A stretch of 49,015 nt of DNA from Phycisphaerales bacterium UBA1845 (GTDB taxonomy: Bacteria > Planctomycetota > Phycisphaerae > UBA1845): contig DDIR01000062.1 of assembly GCA_002338715.1 (NCBI GenBank), positions 1-49,015 on the forward strand, in the 5' to 3' direction. The translations under genes were made by a program, and so were the position numbers. The notes under the pieces were generated by a model that saw nothing but the letters and a program-made list of their open reading frames with translations, had not been told where the DNA came from and did no database searches. Positions 16,354 to 23,972 of the stretch are shown in pieces. Position 1 is the first letter of the stretch; each line of letters begins with the position of its first letter.

Positions 16354-17166
16354 ATGTATCTCGAACATTTCAAGCTTCGTGAGATGCCGTTTAACCTGAC
16401 CCCCGGAACGCGATTCCTGCATTTTACCGACGATCACCGCCAGGCGCTTGAGCACCTGCTGTTTGGTGTACGCCAGCGCAAGGGGTTCATCGTGCTTACC
16501 GGTGAAGTCGGAGCCGGCAAGACGACCTTGTGTCGTGCGCTGCTTCGCGAACTGGGACCGAGCTGCAAAACGGCGCTGATTCTCAATCCGCGACTGACCG
16601 AAATTCAGCTCTTGCGCCTCATCCTCATGGAACTGGGGCACGCAGACCCCAAGGGCGACAAGTTGGCCCTTCGCGAACAGCTTAACGCCTACCTGCTCGA
16701 ACAGGCCAGCAATGGCAACGATGTCGTGCTGATCATCGACGAAGCCCAGTGCCTGTCGCGCGACATGCTCGAAAACATCCGACTGCTTTCCAACCTTGAA
16801 ACGGAAAGTCGCAAGCTCGTGCAGATCGTGCTCATCGGCCAGCCGGAATTCAAGCAGATGCTCAACGATCACCGCCTGCGCCAGTTGCGTCAGCGCATCA
16901 GCGTGGCCTATCACCTCAAGAAAATGTCACTTAATGACACCAGCGCATACATCCGCCACCGTTTGAAAGTTGCGGGCGCCAACGGCACACCTTCATTCGA
17001 CGGGCAATCCATCCAGTTGATTCAGAAATTTTCCGACGGCATTCCGCGACAGGTCAACACCGCGTGCGACATGGCCCTTCTTGCCGCGTATAGCCGCGAA
17101 TTACCCGACGTGTCCATCGAATCGACGAAAGTCGCAATCGAAGAATTGGAGGGCGTCTGTCAATGA
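16354..17166 (+). CDS. GspA/ExeA-type AAA ATPase
   Basis: 270-residue ATPase of the ExeA/GspA family. In Aeromonas, ExeA with ExeB helps the type II secretin cross peptidoglycan. The N-terminus (MYLEHFKLREMPFNLTPG) is characteristic; Walker A is GEVGAGKTT (residues 50-58, Lys56) and Walker B is VVLIIDEAQ (Asp129), followed by a sensor-like QIVLIGQPEF and the GIPRQVN arginine region. The usual C-terminal peptidoglycan-binding domain and membrane segment are absent; those roles may fall to the next gene. A GAGGACC lies about eight bases before ATG 16354. It overlaps the next gene by ATGA, indicating translational coupling. Confidence 0.85.
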   Translation: MYLEHFKLREMPFNLTPGTRFLHFTDDHRQALEHLLFGVRQRKGFIVLTGEVGAGKTTLCRALLRELGPSCKTALILNPRLTEIQLLRLILMELGHADPKGDKLALREQLNAYLLEQASNGNDVVLIIDEAQCLSRDMLENIRLLSNLETESRKLVQIVLIGQPEFKQMLNDHRLRQLRQRISVAYHLKKMSLNDTSAYIRHRLKVAGANGTPSFDGQSIQLIQKFSDGIPRQVNTACDMALLAAYSRELPDVSIESTKVAIEELEGVCQ

Positions 17167-18227
17167 GCGTCATCGGGGATGCCCTCGGTCGCGCCGAACG
17201 CGACTATCAGGCGGGCCACAATCTACAAAAGGCACCTGTACCGACGCGCGTTTCAAAAAAGCCCGCGACGGAACCTGCCGAGACCGCGGTCAAGGGCATC
17301 GCCCGTCCGCGGCAATCGCAAACCGCAGGCGGCGGATGGTTTTCAAACGTCCTCATGGTGCTGTTCGTCGCGGTCATTGGCTTCGCGGGATACATGACGG
17401 TTTACCCGGATTGGGTCGACTCTCTTTGGAAGTTCCCCGACCTCCAGACGCCGGTCGTGCAGATCGCCAGCAATCCGGTCCCGACGTCGAACCCGATGCA
17501 GATCAATCAAAGCGCGCCGCCAGTCGATGCGCCCCCTGCAACAATCGAGGCGTCCTTTCCTGTCTGCCCGCAGGTAGCCATCGCAGTTGACCGCCCAGTC
17601 GAACGTGTGCAAGTGCCGCCATCGATTCCCGTCGAATCGACCAACACCGAATGGGTCGATTCCCATTCAGTCCCTCACGGAGCGACTCCGATCGCAAAAT
17701 CAGGTCAAACGGTTTCGTCTGATGTTCCGACACCGCTGCAACCGACGCTGCCCGAGTCATCGATGGCAGTTGAGGTTCAACCGATCGCGCCGCCTGTTGA
17801 GGCATCCAAACCCATCGTCGTCGAAGCACCGGCAGTTTCAGTCAGTCAGCCGACTATAAAACCAGTTGTCGACGAAATCGAAAAACCAACGCCAAAGAAG
17901 CGGGCCCGATTGGGGCGACGGGTCAGTCGCGAGAAACCGCAGACCGAAACCACACGATCGCTGGCACGGATTCCGATTCAATCCAGCAAACTTTCCGATC
18001 GATTCAAGGTGGAAGGTGTGATGCTGGGTGGGGAGCGGAAGTCGGCTGTGATCAACGGCGAAATCGTTGGCATTGATGACGAAGTTGACGGCGCGGTCGT
18101 GCGGGCGATTACGGACAGCGGAATTGCAATTGAAATCGACGGTCGAATTCGCCGTGTACCGGTCATCTCCAAGCGGAAACACGACGGTCCTGATCAACCG
18201 ATGACCGAAACTGAATTCAACGATTAG
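17163..18227 (+). CDS. GspB-like single-pass membrane protein
   Basis: 354 residues: a short cytoplasmic N-terminus (MSVIGDALGRAERDYQ), one membrane helix at about 60-78 (VLMVLFVAVIGFAGYMTVY), a Pro/Val/Ser-rich spacer of ~180 residues that should span the periplasm, a basic stretch (PKKRARLGRRVSREK) and a C-terminal domain (about 275-345, DRFKVEGVMLGGERKSAVIN, then GIDDEVDG and IEIDGRIRRVPV). The C-terminal domain matches the GspB/ExeB pattern, which binds the secretin pilot region. Overlap with the GspA-type ATPase by 4 bp supports a GspA/GspB pair. No other type II secretion core gene is in the window. Confidence 0.8.
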   Translation: MSVIGDALGRAERDYQAGHNLQKAPVPTRVSKKPATEPAETAVKGIARPRQSQTAGGGWFSNVLMVLFVAVIGFAGYMTVYPDWVDSLWKFPDLQTPVVQIASNPVPTSNPMQINQSAPPVDAPPATIEASFPVCPQVAIAVDRPVERVQVPPSIPVESTNTEWVDSHSVPHGATPIAKSGQTVSSDVPTPLQPTLPESSMAVEVQPIAPPVEASKPIVVEAPAVSVSQPTIKPVVDEIEKPTPKKRARLGRRVSREKPQTETTRSLARIPIQSSKLSDRFKVEGVMLGGERKSAVINGEIVGIDDEVDGAVVRAITDSGIAIEIDGRIRRVPVISKRKHDGPDQPMTETEFND

Positions 18228-18317
18228 AGCTTGCGGCCAAAAAAGGGAAAGCGAACTGTACCGAACGTAGCCCTTTGCTCGCCAGCCCTTTGCAGGAACT
18301 GGTGCTCAATTCACATA

Positions 18318-18361
18318 GATTGACTTTGTTTCTTTGCGATTCCCGCTTTCGCGGGAATGAC
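18318..18361. repeat. REP-like palindrome, family C copy 2
   Basis: ATTCCCGC, loop TTTC, GCGGGAAT (18339-18358) with the same upstream GATTGACTT-GTTT and trailing GAC as the copy at 4127-4172. It lies between the convergent GspB-like gene and a small lipoprotein gene. Confidence 0.65.
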
Positions 18362-18405
18362 GGCGTTGGTTCGTTTGAACTGATTTTGCCTTAGAGAATC
18401 TCGCT

Positions 18406-18558
18406 TTAGAATCCGCGGCCAAACAGGTAGGTCAATCCAATCGATTGCAGCAGGCTGTTGATGACGGGTCCGAACGTGACCGCGCAGCCGCCCAGTTGCA
18501 GCAGCGCCCCACCGCTAAGAACGAGCATGGCCCATTTCTTTTTTCGATCTGAGATCAT
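18406..18558 (-). CDS. Small predicted lipoprotein
   Basis: A 50-residue product if started at ATG 18558. After a basic N-terminus (ISDRKKKW) comes a hydrophobic stretch ending in the lipobox-like LQLGGC, which predicts a lipidated mature protein of ~27 residues (CAVTFGPVINSLLQSIGLTY...). A GTG at 18597 would lengthen it by 13 residues. No ribosome site is strong. It is the last of three consecutive small exported-protein genes on this strand, 50 bases after the previous one. No family recognised. Confidence 0.5.
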   Translation of the reverse strand: MISDRKKKWAMLVLSGGALLQLGGCAVTFGPVINSLLQSIGLTYLFGRGF

Positions 18559-18608
18559 TTTGTAACCGGTGACCTGCCCGAATAATCGCCCATTCACTGG
18601 CTTGCCGC

Positions 18609-18950
18609 TTATGGACGCGGTCCAGGTGTGGTCGGGAAGATTTCCTGGGTTGCACAGCTACCGACCTGTCCACCGCCGGCACCAGCGCCACCGCCGGTCG
18701 TACCACCCGTGGCACCGTTGTCGATACCGAAGAACGGGATCGTGCAGGATGGATCGAGGCTGTAGTCAGGTATATCGCCGAATAGAGCGTCAATCTCGCG
18801 GGCGTTGCAGAACGCGAACACGGTTCCGCAGGGGTTGAACACCGTCAGCAGCGTACTGCATGAAGGGATTTGAAAAGCTGTTCCGGTCAGAAGCAATGAC
18901 AATGCTGTCCAAGTGCCTGCTCTGCGACTTTGTGATTTTGCTTTGCTCAT
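18609..18950 (-). CDS. Small secreted Cys- and Gly-rich protein
   Basis: 113-residue protein starting at ATG 18950, chosen because GGAG lies nine bases upstream; the frame stays open further upstream without a ribosome site. A basic N-terminus and hydrophobic stretch (TWTALSLLLTGTAFQIPSC) look like a signal peptide, perhaps lipidated. The mature part has five further cysteines in the pattern FNPCGTVFAFCNAREIDALFG, DPSCTIPFFG, and a Gly-rich linker (GATGGTTGGGAGAGGG) before CATQEIFPTTPGPRP. It resembles the neighbouring gene in the FC-x-LFG-x-DPC pattern. No known family. Confidence 0.55.
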   Translation of the reverse strand: MSKAKSQSRRAGTWTALSLLLTGTAFQIPSCSTLLTVFNPCGTVFAFCNAREIDALFGDIPDYSLDPSCTIPFFGIDNGATGGTTGGGAGAGGGQVGSCATQEIFPTTPGPRP

Positions 18951-19090
18951 CTGACTGGTCTCCATGATTCGTCCGGTCGTGTTGCAACTGCAACTCATGA
19001 CCGCGACGCATTTTGGCAATTCTTGGGTCAACATAACGGCTCTATGCGCGCTGCTCAGATCGACAATGACGGAGGTCGTTGGTCCCCGGA

Positions 19091-19366
19091 CTACGTTCCA
19101 TCCGGGGTTGGACAGTCCACGAACAGGTTGGTGGACGTTCCATCCAATGGATCGATCAACGGGTCCGGACATGGGTCAACCACACCACCGAACAATCCAT
19201 TCTGGCAATCGAATACGAAACAGAAATCGATCGTCCGCAAAAGTTCCTCTGAACCGAATGCGATGCATGCCGACTGCCTTAGCGCTCCCATCGTCGCAGC
19301 AGCCGCCATACACAAGACCCACGCAGTTTTTGTACGTGATGATTTCCGTGTGCGATTCTTTCGCAT
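19091..19366 (-). CDS. Small secreted Cys-containing protein
   Basis: 91 residues from ATG 19366, with GGAG six bases upstream. A basic N-terminus (MRKNRTRKSSRTKTAW) and a hydrophobic segment (VLCMAAAATMGALRQSACIA) predict export. The mature part contains DFCFVFDCQNGLFGGVVDPCPDP and ends FVDCPTPDGT. The FC-x-C-x-LFG-x-DPC arrangement resembles that of the next gene, suggesting diverged tandem paralogues. It is first of the three-gene small-exported-protein group and has a reasonable promoter about 105 bases upstream. Function unknown. Confidence 0.6.
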   Translation of the reverse strand: MRKNRTRKSSRTKTAWVLCMAAAATMGALRQSACIAFGSEELLRTIDFCFVFDCQNGLFGGVVDPCPDPLIDPLDGTSTNLFVDCPTPDGT

Positions 19367-19470
19367 GGGTTACTCCGTTCTAAATTTGCGATGATCGGTC
19401 GGCTGGAATCAGTCGCCTGCGGCAAGTTTGCGCCAGCCGCTGGGGATTCCAACGCCTCGAATACCCCGCA

Positions 19471-19499
19471 AGTATAGGTCGTCATCCAACCCGTCGCAA
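19471..19499 (-). promoter_or_regulatory. Candidate promoter for the small secreted protein genes
   Basis: On the minus strand TTGCGA (19499-19494), 17 bases, then TATACT (19476-19471). It matches 4/6 and 5/6 of the sigma-70-type consensus and lies about 105 bases before ATG 19366. Confidence 0.45.
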
Positions 19500-19590
19500 C
19501 TACGCGACTTCGTAAGTCACATTGCCATTATCGGTTGGCATGGGTGTCTGGCAACGGTTTTTTGCGTCTGCGAAAACGGGCAATTCCTGT

Positions 19591-20649
19591 CTATTTGAAC
19601 ACTTCCGCCACGGTTTCCGTCGACACCGGCTGAATCATCCCACGCTCGGTGATCAGCGCGGTCACCAGATGCGCCGGGGTCACATCGAAGGCTGGGCAGT
19701 GACACTTCACATTATCAGGTGCCGTTTGCCTCCCAAACCCATGCCGCACCTCCTCGTCCCCCCGCATCTCGATCGGAATGTCGGCGCCGCTCTTGGTGTT
19801 CTCGTCAAAGGTCGAACTGGGAGCCGCCACGTAGAACGGGATGTTGTGGGCGTTGGCCAGGACCGCGATCCCGTAGGTTCCGATCTTGTTGGCCACATCA
19901 CCGTTGGCCGCAATGCGATCGGCGCCGGTGATGACCAGATCGATCAGCCCCTGCTGCATGGCGCTGGCGGCCATGTTGTCGCATAGAACCGTGACGTCGA
20001 TCCCCGCACGATCCAGTTCCCATGCCGTCAACCGCGAACCCTGCAGGAGCGGTCGCGTTTCGTCGGCAAAGACACGCAGCTTTCGACCGTTGGCATGGGC
20101 GACATAAATGGGCGCGAGCGCCGTACCGAACTCAGCCGTCGCCAGTCCACCGGCATTGCAGTGCGTCAGGATTCCTGCCCCGTCCGCAATCAACGGCGCA
20201 CCGACTTCTCCAATCGCCCGGCACATCGCCGCGTCTTCATCGCGAATGGTCTTCGCCTCCTCGAGCAATCGATTCTTCAATCCTTCGGCATCGAGGTCGG
20301 CTGATTCATTGGCGACTCGGTTCATTCGCTCGATCGCCCAGAACAGGTTGACGGCTGTCGGTCGCGACGACGCCAGGTACTCGGAAGCCTGCGCCAACCG
20401 TTCCATGACCGCAGCCCGATCCCCTTGCGTGTCGCGAATCGCCAGCACCAAGCCCATCGCCGCCGCCACCCCAATCGCCGGCGCCCCGCGCACACTGAGT
20501 CGCTTGATCGCATGCCAAACGGTTTCAACGTCGCGGCATTCCAAAAGCTCAAACTTTTCGGGGAGGAGTGTCTGGTCGATCATCTCAACGTAACCGTCAA
20601 GCCCACCGCACCAGCAAAGGGTTTTCAGGGATGTTGCGTTCTGTGTCAT
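19591..20649 (-). CDS. mtnA: S-methyl-5-thioribose-1-phosphate isomerase
   Basis: Aldose-ketose isomerase of the methionine salvage pathway, converting methylthioribose-1-phosphate to methylthioribulose-1-phosphate. Diagnostic blocks: RLSVRGAPAIGVAAA near residue 50, the catalytic Cys in ILTHCNAGGLATAEFGTA, and the catalytic Asp in VITGADRIAANGDVANKIGTY, followed by PFYVAAPSSTFD. The length of 352 is normal. ATG 20649 is preceded by GAGGTCACG. It stands alone; other salvage genes are not in the window. An eIF2B-alpha-like protein is the only alternative, and the motifs favour MtnA. Confidence 0.93.
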   Translation of the reverse strand: MTQNATSLKTLCWCGGLDGYVEMIDQTLLPEKFELLECRDVETVWHAIKRLSVRGAPAIGVAAAMGLVLAIRDTQGDRAAVMERLAQASEYLASSRPTAVNLFWAIERMNRVANESADLDAEGLKNRLLEEAKTIRDEDAAMCRAIGEVGAPLIADGAGILTHCNAGGLATAEFGTALAPIYVAHANGRKLRVFADETRPLLQGSRLTAWELDRAGIDVTVLCDNMAASAMQQGLIDLVITGADRIAANGDVANKIGTYGIAVLANAHNIPFYVAAPSSTFDENTKSGADIPIEMRGDEEVRHGFGRQTAPDNVKCHCPAFDVTPAHLVTALITERGMIQPVSTETVAEVFK

Positions 20650-20829
20650 CGTGACCTCGTGCTTCGATTCGATTCGTATTCAATTGCCAGAAATCGTAGT
20701 GGATTTTGATGTTGGGGTCGATTCAAACACGCACGAGGGCGAATCTCGCCAATGAAAGAGGCCGGGCGGCCACGCTTGGTGATCGCCCGACCCTCAATGG
20801 TTTCAGCGCCGTTCTGCTTGGCGCTTCGG

Positions 20830-21264
20830 TCACAATCTGGATGCGACGCTTCGAGAATGTGTGCGCTCCGCCGGGTTTCGGTGGTTGGTGTGCGTCGCCA
20901 CCGTCGCGGGCGTGAACTTCATGGCCGCCCCTTCCGTATCACTCGGCACAACGATCGCAAACGGTTTGCCATCTTTCAGCGTCAACCTGATGCACGAGTC
21001 AGCCGGCGGAAACTCCTGAACCATCACGCGGGCCAACTCTGTGGTCAGCCACCGTTCGACCGCCCGACGAACTGCCCGGGCACCCTGCTCTGGATCAAAA
21101 GACTTCTGCACGATCCAGTCGATGACCGTATCGTCAGTCTGCAGTTCCAGCTTGCGCTGAACCAATCCGAACCGCTGACCGAGTTTGGCCACCTCCGCAC
21201 GAACGATCTGCCGGTTGGCCGACTTGTCCAGCGACTTGAACTGGGTTCTCAACTGGGCGGTCAT
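20830..21264 (-). pseudogene. HSP100/Clp C-terminal domain fragment
   Basis: Homology begins at about 21240 (FKSLDKSANRQIVRAEV) and covers the small D2 C-terminal domain of ClpA/ClpB-type unfoldases, including the sensor-2 motif GARAVRRAV and the closing LARVMVQEF strand region. Everything before it is missing: N-domain, both Walker motifs and the arginine fingers. An ATG at 21264 with GGAAGG just upstream could express a 144-residue product, so it may be a stand-alone small protein, but truncation by rearrangement is simpler. It overlaps, in another frame, the 3' end of the zinc-ribbon membrane protein gene. Confidence 0.6.
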
Positions 21265-21937
21265 CTCCGCCTTCCCCCTGCGTTGCCCCACACTCGGAAC
21301 ATACTGCACCGGAAGCACCTTGCAGATCATAACCGCACTCCACGCAACGCCCGCGTTTCGCGTAAAATCGACGCAACGCCCTGCGCAACAACACCCGCGC
21401 CCACAAAAGCACGCCAAACCATAGCGCGACCGACGCCACCAATCGCCAGACAAACACTTGCCCGAACCGCCACGGGGCATAGTAGCTATCCGACACGATT
21501 GAAAAGCCGGCGCGATGGATGCTGCCCCTAAAATACAACCTCACAATGGCAAACGGATAGCCCCGAAGTGATTCATAATACTGACATAGCTCCGATTTCC
21601 TCCCTTTCTGTTGCGCATCTCTCTGCTGCTGCAAAAGCACTCTGTCGTCGTCGCTCGGCCGATATACGAAATGGCGCATCTCGCCATCTGGCAACTCTAC
21701 CGCCCCCTCGAAGTACGAATCATAAGGAATGGGAATAAGTGTGGATGCCCGCATGTCCGGCGGCATATCATACAGACTCAATATCCAGTCGCTGACCGCA
21801 TTGTCTGCACGGCGTGCGCGGAGCAGACAGCTCAAACCCGTAAGCCCGATGCTGACAACGATGAGAAGCACGATCGAGCGCGGTGCGATCTTGCCCGTTC
21901 GACCAGAACCAATCGTTTCCCCAGTTTTCTGCTTCAC
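21134..21937 (-). CDS. Membrane protein with C-terminal CxxCGYDL zinc ribbon
   Basis: 267 residues from GTG 21937. A membrane helix at about 19-38 (APRSIVLLIVVSIGLTGLSC) precedes an extracytoplasmic region; a second helix (VFVWRLVASVALWFGVLLW) is at about 162-180. A zinc ribbon follows, CVECGYDLQGASGAVCSECG (about 199-218), a module common at the ends of planctomycete membrane proteins. Such proteins normally stop soon after the ribbon. Here the frame runs on for ~50 unrelated residues, antiphase to the Clp fragment, so the native 3' end was probably lost at a junction near 21250. Function unknown. Confidence 0.6.
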   Translation of the reverse strand: MKQKTGETIGSGRTGKIAPRSIVLLIVVSIGLTGLSCLLRARRADNAVSDWILSLYDMPPDMRASTLIPIPYDSYFEGAVELPDGEMRHFVYRPSDDDRVLLQQQRDAQQKGRKSELCQYYESLRGYPFAIVRLYFRGSIHRAGFSIVSDSYYAPWRFGQVFVWRLVASVALWFGVLLWARVLLRRALRRFYAKRGRCVECGYDLQGASGAVCSECGATQGEGGDDRPVENPVQVAGQVGQPADRSCGGGQTRSAVRIGSAQAGTAD

Positions 21938-22060
21938 AATCCGCGCTCATACACAGAAATCAAAACATGACTCGTTCAGTTCTCCGCCACACAACTCAAG
22001 CGCCGCGTGCGGCAGAAAGACCGATTCGCGAATGATCGCCCGGCGATTCCGAGATAGACC

Positions 22061-22957
22061 CTACGATTCCAAAGTAGACTCAACCTGTGGTTCGCGATGG
22101 GCCAATGCCGTGATGCGCTCGAACTGCTCTTTGGACAGCACGTAAAATGGCGTGACGTCTTTCGACACCACATCTGACCCATCCTTGGCGTCTTCCTTCA
22201 GCAAGACCACCCTGACGCGCATCGCCCTGGTGCCAAGTTCATCTGGAGATTGATGGATGTCCACCTCAAAGCGTGGGGAGTCTGATCCGTCATGTGGTGG
22301 CAGTTCGGCCAACGCGTTGATGTCGCCGTCGGCGATGCGATCGATAAGTTGTTTGTCTTCGGTCAGACATAGCGACGCGACTTTTTCTTTCTTTTCGCAC
22401 CACTGCTCCGACGTCTCGCAGAACACGCGTTCAGAAATCAGACCGATCGCTGTAAGCGGCGCTAGCCCCAGGAAGATGATCGCTTCACAGCCCCAGATGA
22501 TCCAGAGGAACGTGCCTTTCGGCGTCACACTCCGCAGCGAGAACCAGCCCTCTTCGTTGATGTCGGCTGCGAATTTCCAGACAAGATCCGGGCGACTGAA
22601 AACGGAAACGAGGCTGAGGTCAACCGGTTCGTCAGCCGTCCGATGAACCAAGACATAAGTGAACGAGGCCCACGCCGAATACAGCGCGATGAAGCCACAT
22701 ACGACGCCGATGAGAATGACAAACTTCGTATTGCGACACTTTGAAACCAAAGCGCCGCCAGACACTGCCAGCCCCACCAGCGCGCCGACCACCAGCGCGA
22801 GTACCGACGAGATCACCGGTCCGCCGACCGGGATGTACACATCGGCGTAGTTGTAGGCGATGCCCAGCGGGACGGCTGCGATGATGCCCAATAACGGGAC
22901 AACCACCAGTCCCATGCCCAATCTTCCCGAATGCTGATAAATTTCCAGTTGAGCCAT
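22061..22957 (-). CDS. Four-helix membrane protein of unknown function
   Basis: 298 residues from ATG 22957, with GGAG nine bases upstream. Four membrane segments are visible: about 14-34, 45-68, 78-97 and 151-175, with an extracytoplasmic loop (HRTADEPVDLSLVSVFSRPDL) between the third and fourth. The C-terminal ~110 residues are soluble and charged, containing LTEDKQLIDRIADGDINALAELPP, then a beta-rich stretch and a terminal PFYVLSKEQFERI helix. I recognise no family. It is preceded by a good minus-strand promoter. A short 100-bp gap without features separates it from the zinc-ribbon gene. Confidence 0.6.
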   Translation of the reverse strand: MAQLEIYQHSGRLGMGLVVVPLLGIIAAVPLGIAYNYADVYIPVGGPVISSVLALVVGALVGLAVSGGALVSKCRNTKFVILIGVVCGFIALYSAWASFTYVLVHRTADEPVDLSLVSVFSRPDLVWKFAADINEEGWFSLRSVTPKGTFLWIIWGCEAIIFLGLAPLTAIGLISERVFCETSEQWCEKKEKVASLCLTEDKQLIDRIADGDINALAELPPHDGSDSPRFEVDIHQSPDELGTRAMRVRVVLLKEDAKDGSDVVSKDVTPFYVLSKEQFERITALAHREPQVESTLES

Positions 22958-23336
22958 CGCGAATTCTCCACTTCAAACGAGATGATCCGGTTTTGAATCA
23001 CGCCATGCTGGTGCGCGACAGGAACTGCACGAGGGTCGAAGCCGAATGAGAAATGCGTCAGAGATTTCGGCACATTGACATGGGCGGACCCGACTTGGCC
23101 AATCAACCCAAAGTGTCGCGATTATAACCGCTTGTGGAAGACTCGCTCAAGGAAAACACAGTCTGGGCAAATCTTGAGAATTCGCCTTTTCGGAAAGTGA
23201 CGCCTTGGTTATCCTCTCGAACCATATCCGGGTCGATGATGCACGGCGTGCTTTCGTCTTCCGCAATGTAGGAACGTGCAATCAGGCAACCTTGTTGAAT
23301 TGGGCGAACGCTAATCTCTAATCAGGGTCTTGGAAC
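22958..23336. other. Divergent intergenic region
   Basis: 379 bases between the four-helix membrane protein and the aquaporin-like gene. It holds one convincing minus-strand promoter (23121-23150). Nothing else is clear: short open frames here look like shadows, and no good -35/-10 pair was found for the aquaporin-like gene. Confidence 0.5.
23121..23150 (-). promoter_or_regulatory. Promoter TTGAGC-N18-TATAAT
   Basis: On the minus strand TTGAGC (23150-23145), 18 bases, then a perfect TATAAT (23126-23121). Transcription would start near 23114 and give a leader of about 155 nt before ATG 22957. Confidence 0.5.
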
Positions 23337-23972
23337 ATGAACAAATACATCACTGAATTTGTTGGAACATTCTTTCTCGTGTTTGCGATTGGCATGACCG
23401 CGCACAGTGAATCGTCGCTGACGCCCGTGGTGATCGGGTCGATGCTGATGGTCATGGTCTACATGGGCGGGCATGTCAGCGGTGCGCACTACAACCCAGC
23501 CGTCACCATTGGAATTCTGATTCGCGGCAAGATCGAAGCGAAGGATGTCGTGCCCTATATCATCGCGCAAATCGCTGGTGCGCTCGCGGCGTCGGCTGCG
23601 GTGTATTGGCTGCTTGGAAAATCGTTTGGCCCAGCACCGGGTGCGGATGTCGGTACCTGGCAGGCGCTCGGCGCGGAAATGCTGCTGACCTTTGCGCTGG
23701 TGCTCGTTATCCTCAACGTCGCCACGGCCAAAAAAACCGAAGGCAACTCCTATTACGGACTGGCGATCGGTTTCACCGTCACCGCCGGTGCCGCAACGGT
23801 TGGTGGGATTTCGGGCGGTGCTTTCAACCCAGCCGTCGGAACCGGACCGCTGTTGATGCAGACCATCGTCGGCGAAGGCTCATTGGGCAATCTCTGGATG
23901 TATTGGGTTGGCCCGGTCGTGGGCGCACTTGTCGCCGCGCTTGTCTTCAAGCTTCAATGCCCGGACGAATAA
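23337..23972 (+). CDS. Aquaporin-like MIP-family channel with altered selectivity filter
   Basis: 211-residue six-helix channel of the major intrinsic protein family. The first half carries SGAHYNPAVT (NPA 53-55), the second SGGAFNPAVGTGP (NPA 164-166). In nearly all aquaporins and glyceroporins the second NPA is followed by Arg, which forms the ar/R constriction; here it is Val167. The pore is therefore expected to be less restrictive, and the solute could be something other than water or glycerol. ATG 23337 follows a weak GGA. The 3' end overlaps the convergent dioxygenase gene by 19 bp. Confidence 0.85.
   Translation: MNKYITEFVGTFFLVFAIGMTAHSESSLTPVVIGSMLMVMVYMGGHVSGAHYNPAVTIGILIRGKIEAKDVVPYIIAQIAGALAASAAVYWLLGKSFGPAPGADVGTWQALGAEMLLTFALVLVILNVATAKKTEGNSYYGLAIGFTVTAGAATVGGISGGAFNPAVGTGPLLMQTIVGEGSLGNLWMYWVGPVVGALVAALVFKLQCPDE

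Noticed and set aside
16120..16914. 264-codon minus-strand frame across the selD start and the GspA-type gene
   Set aside because: Antisense to a clear AAA ATPase gene and overlapping the true selD N-terminus; no homology seen.
20752..21531. 259-codon plus-strand frame opposite the Clp fragment
   Set aside because: No protein-like pattern, whereas the opposite strand has clear Clp homology.
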